A stretch of DNA of 64,000 nucleotides from Lepidodermella squamata. Its lineage: Eukaryota; Gastrotricha. Position 1 is the stretch's first letter, and each line of letters begins with the position of its first letter. The notes under the pieces were generated by a model that ran no database searches, was not told the origin of the DNA, and saw nothing but the letters and a program-made list of their open reading frames with translations. Of this stretch, positions 24,183 through 34,851 are shown one piece after another. The position numbers and the translations under genes were made by a program. The stretch spans positions 1,178,001-1,242,000 of the forward strand of contig JBLDXI010000033.1 in NCBI GenBank assembly GCA_047495785.1, in the 5' to 3' direction.

Positions 24183-24752
24183 ATGAAATACTCAGAACTT
24201 GTCGAATCTATTCATCGATTGATCGGGGCAATAGATGCCGTCGATAAGGAGAAGCGCGACCTGAAGGAAGCTCAATTAGAATTGAAGGTTAAGTTGTCGT
24301 CAGTCCGCCGCTCGAGGCTGCGATGGGTCGAGCTGGCCCACCGCCGTTTTCATCGCAATTGGCTGCTCAGGAAGGAGCTGAGAGTCCGCAGCCAACAGTT
24401 GGCGAAGAGCGACAAGCAACTGGCTGAGCTTCACGATCAAGTCAAGAAGCTTGTGGAGGCAATTGATAAGGAAAGGGCTGAATCTAACGGCAAGGTCAAC
24501 TTCTTAAGCCGAGCTTTAGATGGGGCTAAGGAGAAAGCGGCTGGCGACGAGGAAAAACTTACATCGCTCCGTCGTCGAATTAAAAAGCTTGAAGAACAGA
24601 ATCGCTCGCTTACTCGTGAAGCCGAGCAGATGCCTCAGGCTGTTCGAAATTTATCTGACCTTCAAAACACACCGTTTCTATCGGAATACGATGACCCTTA
24701 TGAGAACATGACCAGAACATCGCTCAACTGGTGGAATCCCTACGGCTTTTAG
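24183..24752 (+). CDS. Coiled-coil protein, unknown function
   Basis: A single open frame of 189 residues from ATG to TAG, with no convincing splice sites. It is rich in Lys, Glu, Arg and Leu with heptad-like spacing over about residues 1-150 (for example DKEKRDLKEAQLELKVKL and KLTSLRRRIKKLEEQNRSL), interrupted by a basic stretch with three Trp residues (RRSRLRWVELAHRRFHRNW). The last 35 residues are acidic/aromatic and end SLNWWNPYGF. There is no signal peptide or membrane segment, so it is probably cytosolic or nuclear. No family is recognised. It could be a first exon of a longer gene, but the in-frame stop and flanking sequence give no support for that. Confidence 0.6.
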   Translation: MKYSELVESIHRLIGAIDAVDKEKRDLKEAQLELKVKLSSVRRSRLRWVELAHRRFHRNWLLRKELRVRSQQLAKSDKQLAELHDQVKKLVEAIDKERAESNGKVNFLSRALDGAKEKAAGDEEKLTSLRRRIKKLEEQNRSLTREAEQMPQAVRNLSDLQNTPFLSEYDDPYENMTRTSLNWWNPYGF

Positions 24753-25664
24753 CAATGAAACACTGGATTTCAAGAATCCCAGGAGTCATCGGCGGAATCT
24801 TTCGATATTTAAATGAATAATGTTCACATGGTGATTAAATTTGATAATAAGCTCAATAATATGGTTGCCTAATGAGATGATAATCGAAATTTCTTTGTTT
24901 CAATAGGCACGATTATTTTACTGATTTGAACGCTAGAACTGCCTCTCGTGGGTATTGGTGAAAGGAGGCGATAACGGAGGACGGGTTAAATTATTGGATT
25001 AATCAAAAATCCTTTCTGTTGATGAAGATCCATATCGAGTGGCATCGAGTGGAGCCATATTGATGCATGTTATTTTCAGGCTTTGAAGACCCCAATTTTT
25101 TTATCGTTTCAATCCCGCTCAGATCAACTGTCTACATGACTCTACTCGGATAAATATCCCCTAATCGAGGGGCTTTACTGTCCTTATTTGCGGTGATTTT
25201 TCTGGTGTACTGAAAAGTTGCGACCAACTGTAATCTCATGATGAGCTGCATTGACGCTCTATATTACCATATGGAATATTCGGACCGGTTTTTATTGTAA
25301 GAACTTTTGCTTTATCATATCCTATTGGAGTGTTTTTGCGAGGAAAAAGTCACGATGTGTGATGAGACAGTGCAAACACCGAGATAGAAAGCTGAAAAGA
25401 AGGCGTGTATTTATGAGAAACGGCCTCTCAGCAGATGACGATCGCGAAAGGCAGGATCCATTCACATATGGCAACTGTGCGTAATACAGCAGAAAGTAGA
25501 GAGAGAGAATAGTAACATACATATATACATATATAAAAAGTGACACAAAACAGATAAATGCCGCGCGGCCTCCGTACTTATCGAAATTGGCGCCGGCTTG
25601 ATAACGGCCATATACGATGATCTATTATGATGATTTTATCGTCAGTTTTTTTAGAAATTTCATG
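24753..25664. other. Intergenic stretch, no gene seen
   Basis: Between the coiled-coil gene and the TRPM gene. Short frames here (for example 25251-25484) have no family resemblance and no phase-compatible join to the TRPM exon at 25857. It contains AT-rich microsatellite-like ATATATACATATATA near 25520. Confidence 0.45.
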
Positions 25665-25672
25665 TATAAATA
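25665..25672 (+). promoter_or_regulatory. Possible TATA box of the TRPM gene
   Basis: TATAAATA lies 67 bases before the proposed ATG at 25732. A second TA-rich word (TTTTATATAC) follows at 25686. Position is reasonable, but nothing else confirms it. Confidence 0.35.
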
Positions 25673-25731
25673 AAATTATGCGGCTTTTTATATACAACGG
25701 CGAATAAAAGCTAGTGCGGTTACGAGGGAAG

Positions 25732-28700
25732 ATGAAGCGGATGTCGATTTTCACCATTTTTCCAGTAAGCTAAAGCTTTTGAGCTGGGTTTTTTGTACAA
25801 CTCAGTAATCAAATGACCAATAAATAATGTCTGCTCATCGTTTGCCTCTTTTACAGGCACAGTCGGCATTATCTTCGAAGTGGATAGAGGATTCCTTTCA
25901 CCGGAGCGAATGCAGACAATTCATCCAAGACATCAACAATCGGGATAGGTAACAAACTCCTCAATATTCTCCAGGTAGCCTACGGAAACTGTATTCCTAT
26001 TAGGTGTGGATGCGGACGCGATAGAGCGTCCCATGGGTCAGGGATATCAGACACCCCGCCAATCGGCTATTGGTCCTCGAAACGTCATACCGACAGTTCG
26101 CCAACTGACGCCTATGGCACTGTTGAGTTTACAACAGGAGTGCACTCTCACTACATAAGGATGAGCCCATTATCTCGTCCGAATGACGTGATCCGCCTGT
26201 TAACTGAGCAATGGGGTGTCGACCCTCCGAAACTTGTCGTCACCATTCATGGTGGAATGAACAATTTCGATCTACCCCCTCATGTCAAGCGTGATTTCCG
26301 CCGAAGTCTGCAACGCATGGCTGCTGTTCCGGGTTGCTGGATCATAACGACAGGCCTCAACACCGGGATAGCGAAACATGTCGGAGATGCGATAACTGCA
26401 GGATTGTTGCGGCGAAACCGCGCTGTTGTTATTGGAATCGCTCCTTGGGGTGTTGTAGCCGGCAGAAATCGCCTGGCTGTCCGGAATGCCAATGTCCACT
26501 ACTACCCTCCCGCGAATGCCTCTGGGGCAAATGTCCTCAACCCGAACCATTCGATTTTCCTGCTTATCGACGACGGAACGGTTGGCAAATACGGGCATGA
26601 GGTATGGAACCCAATTCAACTGAAATGCCCTGATTAACCTGATATCTTAGGTAAAATGGCAGCAAGATTTCGAACGGAGCCTTTCTGTGCCGTTAATCGC
26701 TGTTTTAGTGGAAGGTGGAGCTCACTGCATAAGAAGGTCAGCTGATTATCTTGCTGCAGCAAAACCTTTGGTAGTCATGAGCGAAACTGGCCGGGCTGCT
26801 GACGTTCTCACGCTGTCTCTCAAACTCGGCTCAAGCAGCTTTGAAGAGTCAGATTTGAATATCATTTCTGCACAAATTGAACAGGCCTTCGGATCTTCAA
26901 GCTTTGCTCACAGGAACAAGGCTATTATTAACGATTTGACAGCGTGTCTTAAGCGTAGGAAGTTTATAACTGTATGGTCTGGCGGGGTAAGCAACTCGGA
27001 GCTCGACGTTTGCATACTTACTGCATTGCTACGATCTCAAGAACGGACTCCAATTGAGCAATGGCGACTCGCTCTGGCTTGGAACCGAGTTGATTTGGTT
27101 AGCAACGAGAAGCTACCTAGCTCTCTAGCGGCTAGAAACAGCTCATCGCCTCTTGATGAATCTCTCAACGAGGTTCTGCTAGAAGCCGTAGCAATGGACC
27201 GGATAGATTTCGTGAAACTACTGCTGAAACAGGGTATTAACCCTGGAGAGGCGCTCAATCACAAACGCTTAGAACGGTTGTACAACTTACGAAGCACAGA
27301 CAGCTGGGTCATTCGAGATTTGATCCGCCTGGTTCTTAAACGCCAAGTTGTTGGGCGAATTACTTTGCTCGACATTGGCTACATCCTCGAGACATTGATG
27401 GGGTATGGCTTCAGGTCGAGTTACTTGACGATGAAACCAGCAAAGAAATCGAAAACTGCCGTGTTGGATCAACAATTTCGCTATCCTTTCTCGGACCTTT
27501 TGGTATGGGCTATTTTGATGCAACGTCATGAAATGGCTCGTCTGATGTGCACGAAAGGCGAGGAAACTCTAGCCAAGTCCATTGTGGCTTGCCGTCTCTA
27601 TAGATCTATAGGAAAAATTTTGGCGGCAGACGTCACTTCTGAGATAATTTCTGAGTTCAGGAGGCTGGAAAAAGAATTTGCGAACCTTGGAGTTGATCTG
27701 TTGACAAAATGCCACAAACAAGATGACCTGCTTGCCCAGCATCTTTTGACCAATGAGTTGAGCTACTTCTCCAACAAAACCTGTCTAAGCCTTGCAGTAT
27801 CAGCGAGTCATAAACATTTGGTCGCCCATCCTTGCAGTCAAGGTTTACTAGACGCTCTATGGACGGGCGGGTTGAGGCAGAGATCAACCAGACCTTGGAA
27901 AATTCTTCTTGGACTCCTCTGTCCACCGTTTGCAGTTCTAGGTTTGAGGTACTTGAGTGAAGAAGAACTGAGTCTCCAACCTCAAACCGAAGCTGAAATC
28001 GAGGAGCAACGCCTCGAGCAATCTCATGAGTTGGAGAACATGGAGAATCCTGATGTTCAAATACCCACGCTTCAAGTCCCGGCTATAAGTCTTAGCCATG
28101 CCGAAAGCAGGCAATCACTTGGGTTAAGTAGACAGATTTCTCGCTTTTACAGCTACCAAGCAGGTGGTGGAAGCTTTCGAGCCAACCGTCAGGCGGCCCG
28201 TGAATCCGTGTTTGAATTTGCTTTCAAAGAGGAGGAACTTCATGATAAATCATCGGCTTCATTGCCAGCAACTCCGAACGGAAATAACGATCAATTCATC
28301 TCCGGGCACAGGGCATCTCTTCAAGACGAAATTGGTGAGCAATTGAGTCGCGGAACCCCCCTAAGCGCTGCAAAGCGAATTTACGAATTCTACAACGCTC
28401 CCGTCACGAAATTCTGGCTTCACTCGGTGAGATTTATCAATTGTTTTGCTTCTCTTCAATATTGCTGAATATCATAGATTGGATACGTTGTTTTCATTCT
28501 GTGCTTTTGCTACACCATTTTAACGGAATCTTACATGTCATACGCTCAATGGCCCGAGATCTATATATGCTGTTACGTCGTGACAGAATTCTTGGACAAA
28601 ATTCGCGAAATTGCTTTCATCAACGCGCGTTCTATTCCGGCGAAATTGAGGATTTACTTCCTCGATGGATGGAATATGTTTGACGCAGCTGGTGTATTTT

Positions 28701-29874
28701 TGTTTCTCATTGGCCTTGCGATGCGATGGTCCAATGAGTCCTTCGAAGCTGGCCGAGCTTTCTGGATTGTTTCAATCGTTTGCTTCATGATTCACATCTT
28801 CGACATTTTTCAAGTAAACGACGACCTTGCTACTTATATTATGATTTTACAGGTATGTTAAAAATTAAGGTGGATTGCAATGTTTTATCTCAAGTTCTAT
28901 TACAGAAAATGATGAAACAAATGATCAGTTTTCTGATAATTCTCGGCGTTGTCGTAGTCATGTACGGAATCGTTCTTCAAGCAGCCAGATTTCCCTACAG
29001 AATCCCTGAATGGGACATTCTGAAGGATGTATGGGTTGAGCCGTATCATAATCTGTATGGTGAAGTGTACCATGAGTACGTCGATGTTCGAGCTTGCGAT
29101 TCAGACTATCGTAACTCGACAAGTCGCGACAAGCCTCCTTGTTGGTGCTGCACCTGGTTGGCACCTGTCGGCCAGGCCATCTATCTCATCGTGGCGAATG
29201 TCCTCATGTTGAACCTTCTAGTCGCCGTTTTCAACTCAGTGTTCGAAAAGGTCAGTCGGATCTCGAAGGCACTTGTTCGTTTCCAGCGATACCGGTTGAT
29301 AGTAGACTACCAACTCCTGCCAATTCTTCCTCCGCCTTTCATTGTCTTTAACTACATTTATTTTATTGGGAAAGCTGTTTTTCGAGCTGTTAAAGGTCGC
29401 AAGTCACGAGCTCGGGACCCTGGCCTCCTCAAGATTATTTTGACGCCGCAAGATTTGGCGGCCTTACATGACTTCGAGGAGCAGGCTCGCGACGAAATGG
29501 AGGAACAACTTCTTGCTAGTGAAGTCACCCGTTTTCACCGCGAAGATGATCACTTGGCCAAATCTGCGGCGGAAAAGCTTGAAGCAATCCAAACTTCACT
29601 TGAGATGATGATGCAAAAGCAAGCGGCAATTTTGGCAATGTTGCAGTCCAAGAATTCGCAACTAGAAGAAAACGCCTCACTGCCTCCTAGTATGACGAAT
29701 GAAGCTGGCCAAATGCCAATTGATAACGATATACCAAAGAGGCAACGATTTCTCAGGCTACATGGCGTATCTGAGTCTGCGCTTGAAGATGACGCTGCTG
29801 AGACAACAGAAGAGGGTGACATCGACCGACAACTATCATCGATTGCATTCGAGACGAACCAAGATTTTTCATAA
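25732..29874 (+). CDS. TRPM-family cation channel without a C-terminal enzyme domain
   Basis: Exons 25732-25764, 25857-25948, 26004-26601, 26651-28426, 28478-28852 and 28906-29874 join in phase to 1,280 residues. TRPM homology region: W-x-x-x-SF motif with C-x-CGR (residues 43-47), then KLVVTIHGGMNNF (about 118-130) and GLNTGIAKHVGDA, the SLOG-like ligand-sensing fold. The middle (242-800) is the TRPM cytosolic helical region. Membrane part: S1 from about 834, S3 FLDGWNMFDAAGVFLF, S4 ending HIFDIFQVNDDLATYIM, S5 KMMKQMISFLIILGVVVV, pore loop WDILKDVWVEPYHNLYGE (994-1011), S6 about 1047-1069 ending LNLLVAVFN, then the TRP-helix region FQRYRLIVDYQLLPILPPP. The tail has a coiled coil (AAEKLEAIQTSLEMMMQKQ) and no kinase or NUDT9 domain, as in the short nematode TRPMs. 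Likely a plasma-membrane calcium/magnesium-permeable channel. The 11-residue first exon is the least certain part. Confidence 0.9.
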
Positions 29875-30109
29875 AATTTTTATATGATCATGAAAGAAAC
29901 CTCAAGTAAAACTGATAATCAACCAACGAAAACCAGGTTGTGAAGGACGTGTTTGAATTTCTTTTAAGATTTCGTATTGTACCTGTGAGCCATTGAATGA
30001 TATGCTGCCATAGGTAACTCTTCTTTTCAACACGTACCTACTACGACTCTCGCGTTGAATGGATGCATTTTTTACGTCCTATAAATTTTTTTTGGTGCAA
30101 ACCTTAATA

Positions 30110-30663
30110 ATGTCTTCGCAGACAACAACTTCAACAACAACTTCTTCTTACGATTATCTAGTTTATGGAACAGGTAATATTTTCCGATTTTTCCCTTAAA
30201 CTTGATTCGATCGAATTCTTCGATAGTTGACAATCCTATTCTATGGTCGCTGGTCGTAGTCGCGGTGTTGCTGTTCGTAACTTTTTTCGTTATCCTCTGT
30301 GTCTGCCTTTTACCGGCTCATTGGAACGAACGAAAAGCTCGAGCATGGCAAGCTTATTATTCCCAACCTCGCGCGATCGTTTCGACCCCAATTCCAACTG
30401 TTGTGCAAGAAGTTCAGCCTCCAGTCGAGCCGGTAATCGAGCACCCGAGTGTTGTACCAACGCCGGCTCCAAGGTCGCCCAAGCTCAAAAAGGTCAAGCC
30501 GCAACACCCGGCCTTACCACCAGCCCCAGCCCCACCGCCCTATTCAACTTCAACACCTGCACCTCCGCCCAGGGAAAGGTTCTTCGAGAGAACCCCGGCT
30601 TACTCCAGCCTAAGACATGCGCCTCTTGTGTATATTGTCCATAACGGTGGCAGTTCTGATTGA
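30110..30663 (+). CDS. Single-pass membrane protein with proline-rich cytosolic tail
   Basis: Exons 30110-30173 and 30227-30663 (intron GTAATA...GATAG, phase 1) give 166 residues. A short Ser/Thr-rich lead (SSQTTTSTTTSSYDYLVYG) precedes one strong hydrophobic span of about 25 residues (LWSLVVVAVLLFVTFFVILCVCLL), then NERKARAW and a Pro-rich tail with runs such as PALPPAPAPPPYSTSTPAP that could bind SH3 or WW domains. There is no cleavable signal peptide; the short N-terminus probably faces outside (type III topology), placing the Pro-rich tail in the cytosol. No family is recognised. Its stop lies 61 bases from the stop of the convergent phosphoglycerate mutase gene. Confidence 0.7.
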
Positions 30664-30724
30664 TTTTTATTTTTTTAATATTTCCAAGTCATTTCATCAG
30701 CAGTAAAACTTCTTCTTGTGGGTT

Positions 30725-31496
30725 TCATCCATCGCTGGTCAGGTAGTAATGCTTGATAGGCAATAAAGTCATAGGGTCCAGATCGTAAACTAACGGGATT
30801 CCAGTTGGAATCTCCTGCTTTACGATGTCGTCACCGCTTAAATCTTCCAAACACTTGATGATAGCCCGAATAGTGCTGCCATGGGCGCAAACAATGACAC
30901 GTTTGCCTGATATTATTTCCGGAATTATCACACCAGCCCAGAACGGCCAGACGCGGAGAACTGTGTCTCTCAGGCTCTCACATGCTGGCAGAAACTCCCT
31001 ACTCAGATTCTGGGAATCACATAAATTTTTCTGAGTATCTTTTCCTAACATTAATTGAAAGACTTACCTCGTATTTTTGATCTTTTATCGCCGAGTAAGG
31101 GCTGTTATCATCGATAGGAGGAGGTCGGGTGTTATAAGAGCGACTCCAGATTTTCACCTGATCCTCGCCGTGAATCGCAGCGGCTTGTCTCTTATTCAAG
31201 CCTTGAAGAGCGCCGTAATGCCGCTCGTTTAACCGCCACGTTTTAACAACAGGAATCCAATGAAGGTTCAGCTCGTCTTGAATGTGGAACAGCGTGTTGT
31301 TCGCGCGCTTCAAATAGCTGGTAAAAGCGACATCGAAATGCTCGAAACCGCGTTCCTTCAGCACCTTACCTGCTGCCCTCGCCTCTGCAACACCCGTTTC
31401 GGTCAGATCAACGTCAACCCAGCCGCAGAATCGGTTATCTTTCGTCCACTCGCTTTCACCATGCCGGATGAAAAAAATTTGACGGGGTATCGGCAT
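30725..31496 (-). CDS. 2,3-bisphosphoglycerate-dependent phosphoglycerate mutase
   Basis: Exons 31496-31068 and 31009-30725 join in phase 0 to 237 residues. This enzyme interconverts 3- and 2-phosphoglycerate in glycolysis in the cytosol. All catalytic motifs are present: the phospho-histidine RHGESEW near the N-terminus, [13 protein letters not shown], the acid/base Glu in [22 protein letters not shown], and the second His in [11 protein letters not shown]. The family's Asn after the first motif (RHGESxWN) is Thr here, and Asn in the AHGN motif is Ser. The C-terminus stops soon after [10 protein letters not shown], about 15-17 residues shorter than usual (about 254), so the mobile tail is reduced. 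Start chosen at the MPIPRQ methionine, where family members begin; an in-frame Met at 31580 would add an unlikely hydrophobic lead. Confidence 0.92.
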
Positions 31497-31771
31497 TTTG
31501 TGTTTTCTTGTACAATAATATTCATTAAATGTAAAATAAAACCCAACTAGGCAAATATTTAAATATTTTCCCAACTTCACGTGGTGAACTCAGCTTTAGG
31601 CAGCGTCCACTGAAATTCGTTTATTCAGTTGCACAAGTAATATACCTTTTTGAATTGTCAAAAAGACTGTAATACCGAGGGAATTTGAACCTAACGGAGT
31701 AGAACAATAATTTAGACAAACGCACGGTTCTCTCATTTTTTCCAATTATCATGGGATAGGAATGGGGCTTC

Positions 31772-32380
31772 ATGGCCCTATCGACTGCAGCCCTGCTGAA
31801 ATGCGTCAACCTACCAAACCTTCTGCTGTTGAAATCTCTAGTATCTCCTAGATCTGATGAGCAATTAACTGTTATGTTTCCTCCCATTTCTCGTGATTTT
31901 TATCATTCAATCGCATTTTATTTTCGCCGGATCGGAAAACTACGCGCCTCCAAATTTGATGGGCATTTTTCGATTATTAGGTTCGGCTACGACTATTTTA
32001 AACTTTCAATCAAGTTTTTATGTAACAATTTTCAGTGCTTGTTTCAGCCTGCGTGCGGGCTTCTTCGGAAAGTCCCAACAGCCAGTCTCAATTTCATTAA
32101 TGGTGCGGTTTCTTGGATCATTTGCATATCTATCGATATGGCATTCGACCTAAAATTTCCAGCGTCGTTCCTATTTCTTGGCGCGGGGCTTGAACTCGTC
32201 TTTGAACTGCTGATTCAGCTGATATTTCTCGATATCGAGGCGAAATTTTTCAACATGATTGGAGCTCTTATTGTGATATCTGCGTTTGGTCTCATTGCTG
32301 ACAGGCATTTTTTGGTACAAAGAACTGCCGATGAATACGGTCGAATTGGGAAATGCTTTGTTCAATTTCCGACTATTTGA
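31772..32380 (+). pseudogene. Transporter D: decayed SLC35G1-like copy
   Basis: Three blocks align in order to transporters A-C, but the gene is broken. The first block (31772-31885) matches only the beginning of exon 1 (LLKCVN, LLKSL, SDEQLTVM); about 110 codons, most of the first EamA half, are missing. The exon 2 block (about 31892-31999) follows directly in a different frame (FIFAGSENYAPPNLMG). Then come remnants of intron 2 with an intact TTTTCAG acceptor, and an exon 3 block (about 32037-32380) with a deletion of about 25 codons after the first membrane segment and a different tail. Because intron sequence is kept, it arose by DNA duplication, not reverse transcription. A single frame stays open across the last part by chance. 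A shortened expressed protein cannot be ruled out. Confidence 0.8.
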
Positions 32381-32789
32381 GGCACAAACCGAAATTATCC
32401 GAGAAGCGTTGAAAATTCTTGATTAGTGAATAATGACGATGAAATTGGTGAAAATAAAAGAAAATAAAAGGAATAAGCAGGTAGGTAGCAGGTCTGCAGG
32501 CTGCAGGGGCGGACGAAGGCCGGAATAACGGGTTTCATCGATATCCTGCGATACGGCTAATATACAGCTGCTCCTACTTCGTAGCAGAACAACAAATAAT
32601 AACAAAGCGCCACGAAAATTCATCTTCCACGAAAAACAAGTAGCATGATCGCGTGCAAAGACACGTGCGCTCGATCACATGCTGAAAAAAAGTTGCTGAC
32701 AGGGCAAGGTGACTGGCAGGTTGATTGTTGTAGGCCACGCGGGCCTATTTTTGGAGCCAGGCTAGCACGCGATTCGCGTCTAAAACGCC

Positions 32790-32797
32790 TATAAGAA
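32790..32797 (+). promoter_or_regulatory. TATA box of the second repeat-type small heat-shock gene
   Basis: TATAAGAA lies 113 bases before the ATG, nearly the same spacing as in the paralogue at 19.8 kb (116). This supports a shared core promoter layout. Confidence 0.5.
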
Positions 32798-32902
32798 GAG
32801 GGTGTGGCTTCATCGAAATATTCATCATCTGCTCATTCGCAATTTGCATTTAGCAATCTAAAGTCTTTTCAGTTTTTCGTAGCCTTCAAATCTTCAAATA
32901 AA

Positions 32903-34336
32903 ATGGCCTGCTCATACACCTCGATGCCCTCGACCTTCGGCGCCGCCGCCGGCTACACCAGCCCGATCAGCGTTGAGAACATGCTCCGCAACAAGGTCGA
33001 CCTCTACTCGGCCCTGCCCGTCGAGCGCAGCCTCATCAACGCCAGCCCGATCGTCGGCAACACCTTCGCCTCGGCCGCTCCCTTCGGCGGTGCCTTCGAG
33101 ACCGAACAGGCCCTCCGCTTCGGTGGTGCTGGCTCCGTCGTCGAGTTCGGCGCCCACACCGGCCGCGTCTTCGGTGCCGACTGCGGCGCCCAGCTCGCCT
33201 CGATCGTCGCCGCCCGCCTCAACACCTTCCTCGGCCACGAGGTCGCCGTCCGCATCGGCGCCCAGTGGGGAGCTGAGGTGTGCGCCAAGCTGGGTGCCGA
33301 GCTCGCCGTCAAGCTCGCCAACGGCTGGCCCGTCGAGCAGTGCGCCCGCTGGTGCTACACCTTCGGAGCCGAGCACGGCGCCGAACTGGGTGCCGTCATC
33401 GCCCAGCGCCTGGGTGCCATCTACACCGCCGAGCACGCCGCCCGCGTCTCGTCGATGCTCTTCGCCGAGCTGAGCCAGCAGCTGTGCTACGTCATCGCCG
33501 CCCGCCTCGGCGAGTCCCGCTTCGGCGCCTCCTTCGGCCGCTTCAACAACTGGACCGGCTCGTACCCGACCACCTACGGATCGTACGCTGGCAACTACGG
33601 CTACCCGACCACCTTCGGCTCGTTCGAGCGCTTCGGTGGCCTGTTCGGCGGTCGCCCTGAGCTCTTCAACAACACCAACACCTTCGGCTCATACCCGACC
33701 ACCTTCGGCTCCTTCGGTGCCAACACCTGGGCCAACACCCCCAACACCTGGTTCAACACCATGTCTGGTGACAACAAGCTGTACAACATCGCCTTCCGCC
33801 CGTCGTCGGAGCTCGAGATGTACACCCTGACCAACCCGATCCGCATGATCGACGTCGAGGGCAACCGCCAGCTGTACCTGTGCTTCGAGCTCAAGGGCTT
33901 CAAGCCTGAGGAGGTCTGTGTCACCCTGAACAAGGCCGAGCGCGCCGTCGTCGTCGAGGCCGCCCACGACATCAAGGAGGGCAAGGAGCACCAGATCTCC
34001 CGCAAGTACTCGCGCAAGTTCGTCCTGCCCGAGGTGAGTAAAATCAAATTTCAATCAACTCTAACTTCATGCTGTTCTTTGTCTTTCTAGACCCTTGCCA
34101 AGATCGACCTGACCAAGGTTGAGCTCAAGTCGTGCCTGACCCAGGAGGGCTACCTCGTCGTCGAGTGCCAGCTGCCGAAGATGACCACCGAGGAGATCGC
34201 CAAGTCGCCGATCATGTCCGAGCTGTACAACAAGATGCCGTTCGGTGGCTACAACGCCGTCCACAACTTCGGTGGCATGCCCTCGATCAGCAGCCACTAC
34301 AACAACGTCAAGCCCGTCACCGTCAAGACTGCCTAA
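32903..34336 (+). CDS. Small heat-shock protein with Gly/Ala repeat N-terminal domain (copy 2)
   Basis: Exons 32903-34033 and 34091-34336 (57-base intron) give 458 residues. It starts MACSY, like copy 1 (MACSF). Residues about 75-210 carry units such as GADCGAQLAS, GAQWGAEVCAKLGAELA and GAEHGAELGAVIAQRLGA, the same small-residue repeat as copy 1 but more diverged, with more Cys and Arg. Then a Tyr/Gly/Phe/Thr low-complexity part repeats YPTTFGSF/YPTTYGSY. The alpha-crystallin domain begins about residue 290 (LYNIAFRPSS) with ELKGFKPEEVCVTLN and SRKYSRKFVLPE. The tail ends VKPVTVKTA as in copy 1. Third codon positions are almost all C or G. Probable oligomerising chaperone or structural protein, inferred from domains only. 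It follows the transporter pseudogene by 522 bases. Confidence 0.85.
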
Positions 34337-34447
34337 GCGATGAATTATCTGCTAAATTGCGCAAAATTGAAAGAACTTGATGCCGTTAGAAAGACTCGTG
34401 TGTGATACTGTGATAAACCTGACCCAATATCGGTCTTGATCAAGTAT

Positions 34448-34453
34448 AATAAA
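34448..34453 (+). terminator. Probable polyadenylation signal, small HSP copy 2
   Basis: AATAAA 111 bases after the stop codon, close to the 102-base gap in copy 1. Confidence 0.5.
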
Positions 34454-34851
34454 CGGAAATTTCGCGTGCTCATATCAGTCAAAAGCCAGACTCTTTCATT
34501 TCATTTCTTTAATTTCTTCAGATCATACAAGAGTTCAATTATTACGATATCATAGCGTTCAAAAAGTTGATTCAGTTTACTCGTCGCTGATTACATATAC
34601 ACACATTAGATCATAATCATGGAAATAACGGGTCTAAAAATACACGATGATTCATGACAGAAACCAGTTCTCTCTCTAGCCGGAAAATAAACTTCCATCT
34701 AATGTTCACACAAGAGAAAGATAGTTGAAGTAGAGATTGTTGTATTTTATGGTAAAAATCGGATCGTATACTAATAAACAACACAATTTTGTGTAAATAA
34801 CCGTGTAAAGAAGGGGGAATTTTGTGGAAAATTCAAAACTTGCGGCGGCAG

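Noticed and set aside
25415-25484. Candidate first exon for the TRPM gene (RNGLSADDDRERQ...)
   Set aside because: Its donor would leave phase 1, while the exon at 25857 needs phase 0; the short exon at 25732 fits.
32912-33436. Antisense frame of 174 codons opposite the second small HSP gene
   Set aside because: Same cause: a codon-bias shadow of the sense repeat domain.
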